NCBI GenBank assembly: GCA_011037195.1
Contig: JAAEAF010000659.1
Span: forward strand, 1 to 64,000
Origin: Triatoma infestans
Lineage: Eukaryota; Arthropoda; Insecta; Hemiptera; Reduviidae
DNA: 64,000 nucleotides
Direction: 5' to 3'
Every line of letters starts with the position of its first letter. Position 1 is the first letter of the stretch. Position numbers and translations under genes: made by a program. The notes under the pieces are model-generated. The model saw only the letters and a list, made by a program, of their open reading frames with translations, was not told where the DNA came from and ran no database searches. Shown piece after piece: positions 43,525-54,725 of this stretch.

Positions 43525-44420
43525 GATAACATGGGATTGGAGGAATTTGAAACATCTCTGGGGGTGAGGCAACGCTGTAGCCTTAGCCCTTACCTCTTTA
43601 TAATCTTCCTAGATGAGGTAATTACTGAATATTCCAGAAGAATGAAGCCACTTCATTTGGGTCACAGGATTCTCCAAATAACTGGCCATAACCTATTTGC
43701 GTTTGCTGATGACCATTTTATCTTTTAGTAATGAGGGGTACCTGCAGTTTAACTTCCAGATTTTGGTAGAGGATCTGATGAAAAGAACGTTGACGATTAA
43801 TGATGATAAGAGAAAGATAATGGTGCTGGGCAAAAAAGAGTGAAGCACCATATAGATTTAGGAGGTCAACAGCCTCAGCAGGAGGCCTTCAAATAAGGTC
43901 AAGAGCTTTCAAATACCTAGGAGCTCATTTAACAGAAGATAATGAAACGATAAATAATGAAGTTAAATAAAGAATCGGAGCCGCAGAAAGAGAGTACCAT
44001 GCTCTCAACAGGAACTTGCTTGGGAGACAAGAGGTGACAAAGAAAACTAAACCAGCTCTCTATAAAACAGTTTTCCTTCCGATCCTCATGTTTTCGAGCG
44101 AATCGTGGGCAATAACCTCAAAACACAGATCCTTGATTCAAACAATTGAAGTGAGGTACTTCAGAAGGCTAGAGGGTAAAACAAGACGAGATCGAATATG
44201 GAATACTAGAACAAAGAAGAAATGCAATTAAAACCCGCTGCAGATATAATTAAGGAGAATCAGCTCGGGTTGTTTGGACATCTGTTAAGGATGGACGACG
44301 GCAGGATTGCCAAAGAAGTGTGCAAAAAATGTTATAGATCAAGAAGAAGAGGTCGCTCAAGAAGAAGCTGGAAACAGGATATAGTGCAGACTCTGAAAGA
44401 TAGAAATATTCAGTAGAAAG
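43525..44420 (+). pseudogene. RTE-type LINE reverse transcriptase 3' half
   Basis: Open parts give SLGVRQRCSLSPYLFIIFLD and LFAFADD (43531-43728), LLGRQEVTKKTKPALYKTVF then SWAITSKHRSLIQTIEVRYF and GKTRRDRIW (44016-44231), and LGLFGHLLRMDDGRIAKEV to RSRRSWKQDIVQTLKDRNIQ (44222-44416). This is the usual carboxy end of the 'endonuclease-reverse transcriptase' RTE-type family. A catalytic Y/FADD is visible. It ends with a (GAT)n-like tail at 44436-44449. Frames break near 43730, 43960 and 44215. Confidence 0.8.
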
Positions 44421-44449
44421 AAAGAATAACTGATCATGATGATGATGTT

Positions 44450-45180
44450 TAAATCCCATTAAGGTTGAATGTTTGTGGTAGGACCATACAATGTATAGTA
44501 TGATATTTGAGTTGGAAGCATAAATGCACCCATTACTCACAGCACCTATAAAATAATGTTTCACTTAAAAATAATAGTATTACCTGTGTGTTATATATAC
44601 ATATATAGTTGAAAGGAAATCGGTGGAAGGAACCGAACAGTGGTATAAGGTATTTTGTCCACACTTCTTGAATCCTCTAATGGTACATCCAAAGTGAATA
44701 TTAAATTTGAACTTTTTGATAAGTTTTCGCTTTTTAAGTAATAATGTTCACATACACAATACTCACAACACACACACACACTACATATATACATACATAC
44801 ATACACAACACACACATACGCATAGGTTTAAAACAAAAACAATTCCCGATTAAAAGTCAGTTTCAAAAATTTCATATGTTACCATTAATTTATCTTATAG
44901 CAGTAGGTTAGGAGGAAGATTTTGTAATGGTGGGAGTTGGACAGAGATAAATGTACATTGATTGAACTCTGATATATTAACTGAGAAATAGGAATACTGC
45001 AAACACTTTGCAGCACTGAATTACAAAGTGGTAGCGTGAATATAAATGACAGACTGAACTAGCAGCATATTGGCTTGATGAAGACTGTATACAAGATGAA
45101 TAATAGACAAAACTGTAAACAGTTGTGTGTGTGTGCGTATGGGTGTGTGTGTGTGTGTGTATGGGTGTGTGTGTGCATGG

Positions 45181-45213
<33 letters not shown>

Positions 45214-45396
45214 CGTTACTTCATTTTTGAGCATGCATATATATATACTTCCTGAAAATTCCCATACTTCTCCTTCCAGATTTTCTAGGGATTGAGATAG
45301 GCGGATCTTGAATTGTCCAGCTCGTGATAGCGAGATGCATTACGGCTTATATATTGAGTGACGTAGCTGTGGGCGGATGACGTAGCAGCTGCGGAG
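44450..45396. other. No gene recognised; (GT)n microsatellite at 45123-45216
   Basis: Contains (CA)n with CATA repeats at 44768-44820 and an interrupted (GT)n/(GGGTGTGT) tract at 45123-45216. Open frames across them are repeat artefacts. Confidence 0.6.
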
Positions 45397-45741
45397 TTGT
45401 CTTATTATTCCGGCTGTATTCAAAACATACCGCCTGCAATCCATTACAAGTTATTGATTGTTTTCATGATAACCGCCGGCTACCCAGGCGTGTCCAGTCA
45501 CTACAGCTACCTGGACCCTCAGTTGTATTCAACGAAAGAAGATACTTCTCGTGACCGTCTTGTACCTTTTATACATCCTTTAGTCTGGAGACAGCCCTCG
45601 ATTCCCTCCATTGCTTCTCCAACTCCCTTTCCTCCATTGTTTGACTTCTCTGGCAAAAAATTGCTTAGTGATGGCTACTGCTGGCTCGGCAGTTTTGTTG
45701 GTTTAAATGAACAAAAATTAAAAATTTGTTTATCTGGTTGA
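45397..45741 (+). other. Unrecognised open stretch, 114 codons
   Basis: The region 45280-45660 is more GC-rich than average. One frame is open for 114 codons, rich in Pro and Ser (RQPSIPSIASPTPFPPLFDF). It contains CpGs and lies in a region with a short TATA-like word upstream (45348-45352). I cannot match it to a family. It could be a 5' exon or part of an element, and coding status is doubtful. Confidence 0.25.
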
Positions 45742-47260
45742 AAGTGAAAGGTATTTTGCAAAAATCCTGCAAATTGTGTAATAGCTCTAATTTCGTGTCT
45801 ATTATATCATAGTTAAAATCTAGATCTGAAGATATGCAGTTTAGAATGTCTGCAGTAGGAGGAAAAGTTTGCTTCAGCTGGGAAATTAAAATGATAAACA
45901 ACCTCGAAAGTAATCAATGGGGCCGTTAAGAAGTGCCAGAAATTAATTGTAGAGAAGAAATAAAATATAGATATTTAATAATTGGAGATACTGGCTGTAT
46001 AATAAAAATTAACTAACTTAGATATTTATCTATGAAAGCAATTAGTTTCACTATTATAGATAATTAAGGTAGCGCTGAGTTTGGATTTGACCAACTACGG
46101 CAGTGATCGGAGTGATATCTCAGTGAGGCTGTAGAGTTTGGCAAGGCCAGCAGTCCGCGCGCACACACACAGTGCCGCTCCGCGCTCACTATCACTATAA
46201 AACTATTACCTCCACACTATTATCGCGCTGAATTGGTCTACTAAAACTGAATTAAGTCATGAAACCACTGGTACTTATGTTCATAATTGTAAATGAGATT
46301 ATTTGATAACCAGGAATTACCTGCCGTTCAAAAGTCTTATAATCCACGGTTTACTATATCTCATAAACTATTTCTCACTTATACTCTATTATTACCGTAA
46401 ATCCACAGAGGGACAAACAGATACTTCTTGGCTAAAGGCAGAGAGTTTAACAAACTTCCCGTGTGAATAGTTGTGTTGATGATTGCCACTGGGGAGCAAT
46501 GTTAATTCCCAGTTTTATAATACCACAACTATAAACTTTGATTGTTAAGTAGAAATAGTTTTATATCAAGCTCAAATCTGCGCACCCTTTTTTTTTTTTT
46601 TCTTTTAAAAGCAACTTAATATTGCTTTATTGGTGATAATGTGGTAAACAATCAGTGGGACCTCACTAACTTATACCGTGTGAACTGCATGAACACAACT
46701 AGCTTGAATATTGAGGAAATCCTTTGGAATCTTTACCTTCTGCTGAGAAGGAATATTCCATCATGTTAAATTTTCCAATTGCAGTTCTCCAGCACCAAAT
46801 TTAGAATTCTCCTGAATAAGAAAAACAAAAATTTGAAGTGAAACACTCACACGACTTTCTCTTACTACCATTTAAAGAATTTAATTAATAAACTTTCGTT
46901 AAACTGCAATGCTTAATTTTAGTTAAGCTGGTCACAAAAAAGGTGGTAGGGTTTATATATATATACCTGAGTGGATATTGTGGGCCCCGCCTGTCAAAAC
47001 CAACAAAGCTTGCGGCTGCAATTTAAATTTAAACCTAACTGAAAGGCCCTCCAAAAACTTCCTAACTCAATTTTTTCGGGACAAAAGTTTAATAAAAGTG
47101 TAAGGTTTACATCTGTGTAATTAGCATCCAAGTCAAAAGGAAATCGCTATATTCGTTTGCAAGAAAATTCCAAAAAACTTAAATACCTGTTTTGTCACAC
47201 CGGATGATTTCCGATCTTCTTCAATTTTGGAATTCTAGCAACGCTGCTAATGTATACGTA
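45742..47260. other. No gene recognised
   Basis: About 1.5 kb without a supportable gene. A CpG-containing stretch at 46130-46200 ('gtccgcgcgcacacacac', then 'ctataaaact' at 46195) might be a promoter remnant. An open minus-strand frame at 45665-45901 is unrecognised. Confidence 0.4.
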
Positions 47261-47339
47261 AGCTCCTAGGGGTAACGAAGGAACCGCTGGACCTGGTACC
47301 GCCAGGACGAGCTGTGCTCGTCAGGCGGACCAGTCTCAG

Positions 47340-47495
47340 ATGGGTAAGAAGGATGAGGAAGGGAGCAAGAAGGCTCCAGCTCTTCCTCCTGGTGCAGGTA
47401 AGATTGGCGGAGGCACCAGGAAGGAAAAAGCTCCTCAAGTGGAAGAAGAGGATGCTGCCGCTGCCGCCTTCGGGACAACCGGGAGCGATGGATGA
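47340..47495 (+). other. Short charged open frame (51 codons)
   Basis: The ATG at 47340 opens MGKKDEEGSKKAPALPPGAG and ends after EEEDAAAAAFGTTGSDG at a stop at 47493-47495. It is low complexity, alternately basic and acidic. The opposite strand is also open. It may be the start of a LINE ORF1 or a chance frame in a GC-rich UTR. Confidence 0.25.
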
Positions 47496-47499
47496 CCCC

Positions 47500-48010
47500 C
47501 TACTATTATTATCAAAACAGGTGCCCAAAGGCGCGGGACCTAAGCCTATGTGGCTCTTATCCCCCCGATACCCCCTAACCCCTTAATTAATCTCCCCCGG
47601 TAACTTGCCGTTTAATCTGCAATATTCCAAGATATCCCTAAACTCCAACTCGCCCAGGCAACTCCCGCGGGAGTGGTGTCCTCCCACAAAATATACGAAA
47701 CCTATTTCCAGCGAAAACGGGCGACACTGACCTTAAGTGTAGTGGTACTCCGTCATCACAGTTCTTGACAATGGGATCGCGTCTCTCTATTGTTAAAACA
47801 AGGGACGGACACCCCAAAGTGTGTCCAGTCACTATCCCTACCAAGGTCTCAACCCGTCCTACTAGAGACAGGGAGATACTCGAAATCCGGCTTGCTTGCC
47901 TTTATAAATCTTTTAGCTTGGAGGCACACCTGCGTGTCCCCCCAGCGTTTCTCCAAAGCTCTCGTCTCCCAAAGTCTAATCTGTTTGTCGCGAAACGTCT
48001 TTGTAACGGC
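47500..48010 (-). pseudogene. LINE carboxy-terminal fragment (LVGIVTGH type)
   Basis: The minus strand reads ERWGDTQVCLQAKRFIKAS in one frame and SRTG...ETLVGIVTGHTLGC in the next, then IERRDPIVKNCDDG to a stop at 47638. Text of the type 'LxxLVGxxTGH' precedes the terminal knuckle in R1/I-type LINEs with RNase H. The 3' flank (47260-47637) is GC-rich. One frameshift and one stop; the RT and nuclease are absent. Confidence 0.5.
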
Positions 48011-48105
48011 CAAATAATGAGTACAAATAATAAAATAAGTAGGAAAATATGTTATTTGAATAAAAAGTATTAACTAATACATTTTGGAAAAAAACGAATG
48101 CCCCA

Positions 48106-49725
48106 ATGTATACCGAAAGTTTTATACGTAATTCTGAATTTAGAGGTATGATAGAAACTAGTAATAAATTGCCTATTTACGCAATGAATTATGAGTGCCT
48201 ATTAAATGAAGTTAAAGTAAGTGTATCTGCTGACCTTGGAATAGTACCTGTCGGACTGAGAAAATCAGTATTTGAGGACTTTATGGAACAAAATTGGCCA
48301 CAAACATATCATATTTATACTGATGGCTCTAAATTAGAGAATAAAGTAGGAAGTGCTATATATGACCCGCAAAGAAAATTTTGCGAATTAGCAAGTTTAA
48401 ATAGATATGCTTCCGTCTACACAGCAGAACTGGTAGCTATCATTATGGCATTGAAATATATAAATACATTATCTCACAACAAATTTACAATATTAAGTGA
48501 TAGTAAGAGTGCGTTGAATAAATTATCTAATATTGGAAAGTCCTCGAATCTGAACCACCTATTTAAAGAGATATTAGAATTATTATCAACACTAACGGAA
48601 AGGAGCGTAGGGGTGAGTTTTGTAAGGGGTCATTGTGGAATTAAAAATAACGAAATAGTAGATAGTATTGCAAAAGAGGCTGCTATGTATAGAATCTATA
48701 AATATAAAATTACCTATTTCAGATTTTAAAAATTTTATTACAAGAAACATTCTTAAAAAATGGCAAGATGAATATGAAAATGGAGTAAAAGGGAAGTTTT
48801 ATAAAAGAATGGTAAAGTCCTTACCAAAAAAGCCTGGTTTAAGGGGTGCGGGGTAAATAAATATAAAGTAAAGACAGTAAGCCGTCTAAGATCGAACCAT
48901 GCCGTTTGTGGAGCTTATTTGCATAAAATAAATATAAGAGCATCACCTAATTATAGTGTATGTAATGTGGAGGAAAATTTTGAACATATAGTGATGATAT
49001 GTCGTTTGTATAAAACAGAAAGATATAGAATGTTTACGGAATTATATAAATCTGATGTATCTCTTAGTTGGCTGATCGGCCGGGGGTATCATAAGAAAAA
49101 CACTAAAAAAATTTTTTAAGTGTTTTTTATTAATGGCCCGACGTTTCGACAAACATTGTTTGTCTTCTTCAGGGGCTATCTTGTAAATACAGAATTTGTG
49201 TGCTCTATTACATGTTCAATTATTACTCAGTCATAATTGAACATGTAATAGAGCACACAAATTCTGTATTTACAGATAGCCCCTGAAGAAGACAAACAAT
49301 GTTTGTCGAAAAGTCGGGCCGTAATAAAAACACTTTAAAAAATTTTTTTTAGTGTTACAGAATTTGTGTGCTTTGAGTCATAATTGAACATGTAATAGAG
49401 CACACAAATTCTGTCTTTCCCAAGATAGCCCCTGAAGAAGACAAACAATGTTTGTCGAAACGTCGGGCCATTAATAAAAAACACTTTAAAAAAATTTGTT
49501 TAGTGTTTTTCTTATGATACCCCCGGCCGATCAGCCAACTAAGAGATACATCAGATCATTTCTAACGGCCAACAACTTCTACAATAATTGAATTATATAA
49601 ATATTTAGACGCTCCTTTCCGTTATGAGGATATTATATTCCCTAACAATATCTTTGTGATAGATGCTTTGATTGAACTGACTAAGAAGTATGAATGTGTA
49701 TGAATGTATTTATTGGCTTGATTGT
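48106..49725 (+). pseudogene. RNase H and carboxy end of an I/LOA-type LINE, interrupted
   Basis: The open part 48106-48729 carries a complete-looking RNase H: HIYTDGSKLENKVGSAIYDP (first Asp), YTAELVAIIMAL (Glu), ILSDSKSALNKL (Asp) and FVRGHCGIKNNEIVDSIAKE (last Asp). After a frameshift near 48700 it reads KKWQDEYENGVKGKFYKRM, then CNVEENFEHIVMICRLY (knuckle with one Cys lost) to YKSD at 49056. A foldback element (49057-49550) interrupts it. The reading resumes as HF..RPTTSTIIELYKYLDA, PFRYEDIIFPN, to a stop near 49700. RT and nuclease are missing (5' truncated). It is related to the LINE at 22930-24220. Confidence 0.75.
49057..49550. mobile_element. Foldback/MITE-like element, ~494 bp, inserted in the LINE
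   Basis: The outer 48 bp at each end are inverted copies (left 'gtatctcttagttggctg', right its complement ending 49549). The next ~170 bp on the left side is also mirrored, and a third partial copy lies inside. TCTGAT (49051-49056) and TCAGAT (49551-49556) may be a 6 bp target duplication with one change. Removing the element restores the LINE reading YKSD-HF. Each subunit carries the core CTGAAGA, A, GACAAAC-aat-GTTTGTC, GAAA (plus strand, 49283-49311, again near 49434-49462; minus strand near 49151-49179). Confidence 0.75.
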
Positions 49726-49739
49726 GGTATGAATGCTTT

Positions 49740-50655
49740 AGGATAAGTTTTATGGGGGGTGGTGGAATATCGAAGGAACCGGTGCAGGAGTATTTGGGCC
49801 TAGAATCAAACACTCAGAACCCATGGGTAGGTTTCCTAGCATCTTCCAGGCGGAAGTCTACGCTATTGGAAGGTGCATTTAGTTGAACCTTGATCGAGGA
49901 TATCGGAATCAGGAGATAGTTATCCTATCCCACAGCCAGGCGGCCATTAAAGCACTGAGCTCTTATGTAATCAGTTCTAAAATGGTATGGGAATGCCTAG
50001 GCAAGCTTAATGACCTAGGCAGGAGTAATAAGGTTACCCTACATTGGGTGCCGGGACATGTCGGCGTGGAAGGTAATGAGGCAGCCGACGCCCTGGCAAA
50101 AGAAGGCGCTGTATCTCCTCTTATTGGGCCAGAGCCCTTTTGTGGAGTCAGTGACCAAGTATTTCTAGAGGAAATTAAGAAGGAGGAGGTGGCTGAAAGA
50201 GCTCGTCTCTGGAACACCATCCCGGGACTGAGGCAGGCCAAGGTCTGTCTGGGTGGCTATAACCAGGAAAGGTCGAAAGCCTTCATCATGAGTAAGAATA
50301 GGATCCGTATTCTTACGGGATTCCTTACGGGGCATCTTGAGCTCAGGGGCACCTGAGGAAGCTTGGCCTAGTAGATGACGGCACATGCAGATTCTGTGGA
50401 GAAACGGAGGAATCTCCGATACATCTCCTCACGGACTGTGAGCCGTCATTCAAAGAAGATTCAGCAGTCTGGGTTGTTACCAGATAGGTGAGGAAGAAAT
50501 ACCTACCCTAGAACCTTCCAGAATCCTGAGATTCCTCAGGGCTAAACCTGGAGAGGGTGCTATAGATGAGCTAGCTCATCTTAGGAACCAGAGGGGGGTA
50601 CAATAGATCAAAAATAGTCGCGGTACAGAACCCTCAAACAAAAAAAAAAAAAATA
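49740..50655 (+). pseudogene. DUF4780-family LINE 3' end: RNase H, knuckle region, poly(A)
   Basis: RNase H text: GTGAGVFGPRIKHSEPMGRF and FQAEVYAIGRC (Glu), then IVILSHSQAAIKALSS (the usual Asp of SDS is changed to His), then VTLHWVPGHVGVEGNEAADA (last Asp). Carboxy end: LRQAKVCLGGYNQERSKAFI, ILTGFLTGH and, after a frameshift at ~50350, CRFCGETEE.PIHLLTDCEP. It ends in a run of 13-14 A near 50640-50655. From 49919 on it is the outer part of the left arm of the large inverted duplication; before 49919 it has no counterpart in the right arm. Confidence 0.8.
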
Positions 50656-50679
50656 TGTATACGTATTAATACTGTACAG

Positions 50680-51345
50680 GTAGTAGAACGATACATTATG
50701 ATGAAGTGGTACTTTAGAGGAAAGCTTAACGTTACTTTCCCCCTGAAAGTATAGAAGTACTGAAAGTACTAAACTACTGAAAGTACTTCCCAAGGAAAAT
50801 ATTCTAAATAAAAAAGATTAGTATTTTTGAATATGTGGAAGGGGCCGCAATGCCGGATAACATCTGGTATTTTAACCATCGTAGCAGGCATATTTCGTAT
50901 ATTCCTGACCATTTTCGGATTTTCATCTATCATCGATACCAGATGATAAGTATTTATGTGTGTAAATAGTACACGAAGTTTAAAGAAAATCGTTGGAGCT
51001 GTTTTCGAGGAATTCACAGAAAAAGAAGATTGAGAAAATTCCCACTTTCAAATGATGGATTTTGCCAGAATTCTTCGTTTCAGTTGCGGAGGTATACCTA
51101 AACGGAATACCAAGTTGCTACATATGTCTCTACATATGTTTTTTCCTTGCTTGAGATATTTTGTTCAGACATACACCAAACACAGACCATTGGCTAAACA
51201 CGTATTTTCCACTGACTATGGCTCAAGGGCATTTCTGGTGAAAATTCAATATAAAAAATTTGACAAGATCACAATACTTCGGGATACAGCAGTAAGAGAA
51301 TGTAATAGAGAGTATAATTTTATCGATCTAATAACGCAGTACAGA
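50680..51345 (-). repeat. TR280 repeat, copy 9 (reverse), with family B terminal repeat inserted
   Basis: Reversed units appear around 50690-50830 and 50985-51345 ('aaaatcgttggagctgttttc', 'ctacatatgt', 'catttctggtgaaaatt'). A family B segment lies at 50840-50970 (core weakened to GAAAA). Mirror copy at 56500-57115. Confidence 0.7.
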
Positions 51346-51589
51346 TAGCATAACCGGAATATGCGTACCTGCAATATACATATGTGCAGGGGGAGCGAGT
51401 GGAACTGGGAGCAAGGCATAAGTGAAATATAATTTATAATCTAAAATTTATTATCACTAGAAATCCAAATTGAAGAAAAGTAATAAAAATGAAATGGTAT
51501 TGATGAGCACTAAATTTACTTACAACTAACAAAAAGTCAATACTTAATATTTCCTCTAACCTATGGGATACTAATAAAAATAATAATAA

Positions 51590-52320
51590 TAACTCTGCCC
51601 CAGAGACGATCCACCGCCTTATTTATGCTTGTCTAATGTTGGCACAGACAGTACCTTAAGAGGCACAATAGCCTGGCTAAGATACTGCACCGGGAGTTGG
51701 CATTGAAGTTAGGTACGCGTTCAATCATCCCACCCTACTACCAGTATGATCCCGAGCCGGTTAGAAAGCTCCGGGAAACTATATTTGGATCGCGTGATGC
51801 TCACGGATCACGCAGTAGAGGGCACCCAACCTGATTATTGTGTGGCACAGTAAGAATGAGGGTAAGGTATGCATAATAGATGTCACAGTCCCGGACTCAG
51901 CTAATGTTGTGCGGGCCTTCAATAAGAAACTGATTAGGTACAGGCAGCTGGCAGCTGAGATTGCTTCTCTTTGGAGAGGCGTTGAGTCTATTGAAATTGT
52001 GTCGATTGTCATCTCTGTTGGTGTAATACCGCGCGTTATGCAGGGTGGACTACTCAAACTTGAGATTAATAGAAAAACGCTGGCTTTAATGCAGTAACCT
52101 GTAATCCTCCATTCCTATAGGGTCATCAGGGAAGTTTTGCTGCAGGGGAAGAAGCCGCGGCCGCTAGACCACTGATGATGATGGCCAAATATTACTAATA
52201 TAAGAATACAAAACAATATGTTCACTTATAATGATCTAGGTGCCTCCCTGCCTAAGGGCAGAGAGACACATTAAATAAAAAAATAAAATAAAATAATAAT
52301 AATAATAAAAATACAATCCT
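51590..52320 (+). pseudogene. LINE 3' end with restriction-like (PD-(D/E)XK) tail
   Basis: Frames give ETIHRLIYACLMLAQT (knuckle end), then SLAKILHRELALKLGTRSII and PPYYQYDPEPVRKLRE. After a frameshift near 51830 comes NLIIVWHSKNEGKVCIIDVT, VPDSANVVRAFNKKLIRYRQ and VSIVISVGVIP. An in-frame stop at 52095 is followed by VILHSYRVIREVL to the natural stop 52173-52175, a TGATGATGATGG word and an A-rich tail to ~52320. The pattern P-D-x-I ... IIDVTVP ... K/R-Y-x-x-L is that of restriction-like endonuclease tails in some LINEs. Here the PD is PN, so the first acidic residue is lost. Confidence 0.65.
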
Positions 52321-52479
52321 GCCACCCCAATGCTCCAAAAATATCATCAGTGCAGGTACTCACCAACTAAGACCTCTGTGCCGCCAAGCATGCCGCTTTC
52401 TTTACTTCCTTTTCACTTTCACGCTGCTCACAGTCGTACTGACTCACCTGGCTCACATTGGTTGGTCTCATACAGACAT

Positions 52480-52690
52480 ACACACACACACACACACACA
52501 CAACACTCAGGGAACAAATTGATGATTGTCATTCCTTCCCCATGCTTGGTTAGCACTTTTTAGTCTGTGGTGAGCACCGCTACAATATTTTAGTGCAATA
52601 TTTATGTACAGTTATAATTAACCAAAACAACTACAAAATTCACCTTATTCAGCAATGTTTCAACACTTCACAATAACTTCATTTCTATAC
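52480..52690 (-). repeat. LTR-like repeat, copy 1
   Basis: Begins (minus strand) near 'gaagtgttgaaacattgctg' and runs through a 'gtacataaatattgcac' TATA-like word and 'tagtctgt..' to a (TG)n tract. It is 85-90% similar by eye to 53880-54085, in the same orientation, with ~1.2 kb between. An inverted third copy (55490-55700) lies in the right arm. Confidence 0.6.
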
Positions 52691-52699
52691 ATTCCACTC

Positions 52700-53880
52700 C
52701 CCTTTCGATAGAGGTGACTACGTCACCCAATCTCTACACTTACACTCATTCATTCATTCCTACACATATTCTCCTGTAACGATAGCCAGCGCACGATCGC
52801 AGCTCTCACGACTTCTCGTACAAGTACACTCGGCCCAATCTCTGATGCTTCGTTATTAGAACCTCCTCCTCTCCTACGTTCACGACAGGAATCCTTCCGT
52901 CCACGACCTTTCCACTTTAACTTTGTCTGGTGTTCTACCGACTTTGTACATAACTTTGTTTTCCTGCGTCTCCGATTCTATAACTATCACTTTTCCCCCT
53001 AGCGTTTCGTCTAACATGACCTCTAGCACCTGCTTTCTATGCGGCCGCAATTGCCGCTTATGTGCGCAACGAGCCAAACTTACTATCTCCACCTCACCGT
53101 GATGCGCCCAGTGGTCTTCCTGCTGAAGGAATCTACTGTTCGCTCCCGTACTACTACTCTGTCAGTGCCTTTCCCGCAGATCCCCACTATCGTGTACAGC
53201 TTGATTGCAAACCTGCTGCTGACGGGAACTATCTTGTACCTGCCGTCTACCATTCGCTAGCATTATTTCGGTTCTTCGTACCGCTAATTCGCTGGCATCC
53301 ACTACCCATCCTAGCGTAGCCAGAGCGTTAATTTCCAAGATGTCATCTCCTTTTATGTCGGCGTCGCCACAATCATATCCATTTTTACCGGTAACTTAGC
53401 CCCCGTAACTCCTTAGACTACCACATTAGCTCCATCAGCCCTAACGCCCATGATAAGCCTTCGTAATATGGATAGACCAGCCCCCGGTGTGGGGGGTCTC
53501 CCGAACATGATTCGCTGAGTGTCTGTAGCGACAGGTCCCATATAACCAACACTTCCCCTGGGACCACATGGATGTCGTTCCCCTCTAACCCGATCTCGGC
53601 TTCCCTACTTACTTTTAAGCGCTTCTTTCCCTCCTCTCTTGCTTAGCGTTACGGAGCCGCAATTCCTCCACCTCTTTTCTGAGCTGTTCCTTCATCGGGT
53701 CCGTGGTGGGCTGAGTTATTTTCAAGTTAATCCCGTGTCACGGGCCTTACTCGCGCGAGCTAACGCGGTTTCTGAGGCTCTAAAGAAAACTGCAAGCAAA
53801 GGGAACGGAAAATAATTCCTCTGTACTGACATGACTAAAGGAGGAAAGGGAAAAGAAAAAGGGGTAAAAGAAAAAAACAT
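52700..53880 (-). pseudogene. Candidate internal region of a small LTR-type element (possible aspartic protease remnant)
   Basis: GC-richer than its surroundings. On the minus strand, broken frames give a charged helix (MKEQLRKEVEELRLRNAKQE), then EGNDIHVVPGEVLVIWDLSL, GVTGAKLPVKMDMIV, GDDILEINALATLGWVVDAS, and finally IVSLARCAHKRQLRPH with VMLDETLGGKVIVIESE (52880-53092). The GVTG...I(L)...ALATLGWVVD arrangement faintly recalls the second half of retroviral-type aspartic proteases, but the DTG is not seen. It lies between two same-orientation LTR-like repeats. Without RT or integrase it would be non-autonomous. Low certainty. Confidence 0.35.
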
Positions 53881-54085
53881 ACGCACACACACACACACAC
53901 ACACAGGAAACAAACGGATGATTGTCTTCTCCTCCCCATACTTGGCCAGCACTTTTTGGTCTGTGATGACCACTGCTACAATATTTTAGTGCAATATTTA
54001 TGTACAGTTATAATTAACCAAAACAACTACAATTTTCCTCTGATTCAGTGATGATTCAACACTTCACAATAACTTAATTTCCTTA
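53880..54085 (-). repeat. LTR-like repeat, copy 2
   Basis: Matches 52480-52690, including the adjoining (CA)n tract (53882-53904) and the text 'ctacaatattttagtgcaat' and 'gtacagttataattaacc'. It differs at roughly one base in ten. The unlike (CA)n lengths and base changes make it much older than the arm duplication. Confidence 0.6.
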
Positions 54086-54725
54086 CATATGTTTTCTGAA
54101 ATGTTATTATATTAAGAAGATTGCACACAGAGTGAAACTGTTTTCAAATCATTGTTTTGTTAGAAACAATGATTATCACCAGCACACTATTATTAAGCCC
54201 AAGAGGCTGATAGTTTTTTATTAAAATCATTACTGGTTTTCAAGCAAGGCTACCGCTAGATTTTTTTTTGTTTCCTTTATTTACAAGTAAGTTTTTCAAC
54301 AAGTGAATAGTAAACTGGCATCAAAGGAGGGAAGTGGCATTATTTACTGCTTAGACCACCTGATATACCATCTGCATAGCAGGTTACAATATTGTAGCTA
54401 GCAAGCCTTCTCCATTCTTACCTTTACATTTTTTTTTTTTTTTATAACAACAATACGTAGAGAAGTTAGCCGTTAGCCTGAAATGGAAATATTATGGGAG
54501 TGAACATGAGAGAGAAGTGATAAAGCGCATAGCGCAATGTTTTCAATAATAAATGGGTTAAAATGGTCTTAAAAAAAGAGATCAAACCGACCAGCTGCGA
54601 TAATTATTTGACCTAACGGGCTACACTTTTTTATAGATTTTTTTTTGTGCATCGTATATTGGTGCACCAGCATGGTACTATTTAGTTTCACATTCCCTCA
54701 TTCTTCTTTTTTTTTAATTACTTTT
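54086..54725. other. Spacer of the inverted duplication, no gene recognised
   Basis: AT-rich with a T run near 54430-54445. No coding or RNA feature is supportable. Confidence 0.5.

Larger units (their letters stand above)
49919..52720. repeat. Left arm of large inverted duplication
   Basis: Reverse-complement match to 55461-57874. The order is RNase H LINE end, reversed TR280 copy 9 with family B core (50680-51345), RLE-tail LINE end (51590-52320) and LTR-like segment (52480-52690). The left arm keeps ~350 bp (about 51535-51885) that is deleted in the right arm. The inner ~800 bp appear identical between arms; the outer part differs at a few percent plus small indels. Confidence 0.9.

Noticed and set aside
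44977..45234. Minus-strand His/Thr-rich open frame
   Set aside because: It is the (GT)n microsatellite read in frame.
52330..52563. Open frame of 77 codons found identically in both arms (52330-52563 and 55613-55846)
   Set aside because: It runs through the (CA)n tract (His-Thr repeats) and LTR-like DNA; identity follows from the arm duplication, not coding constraint.
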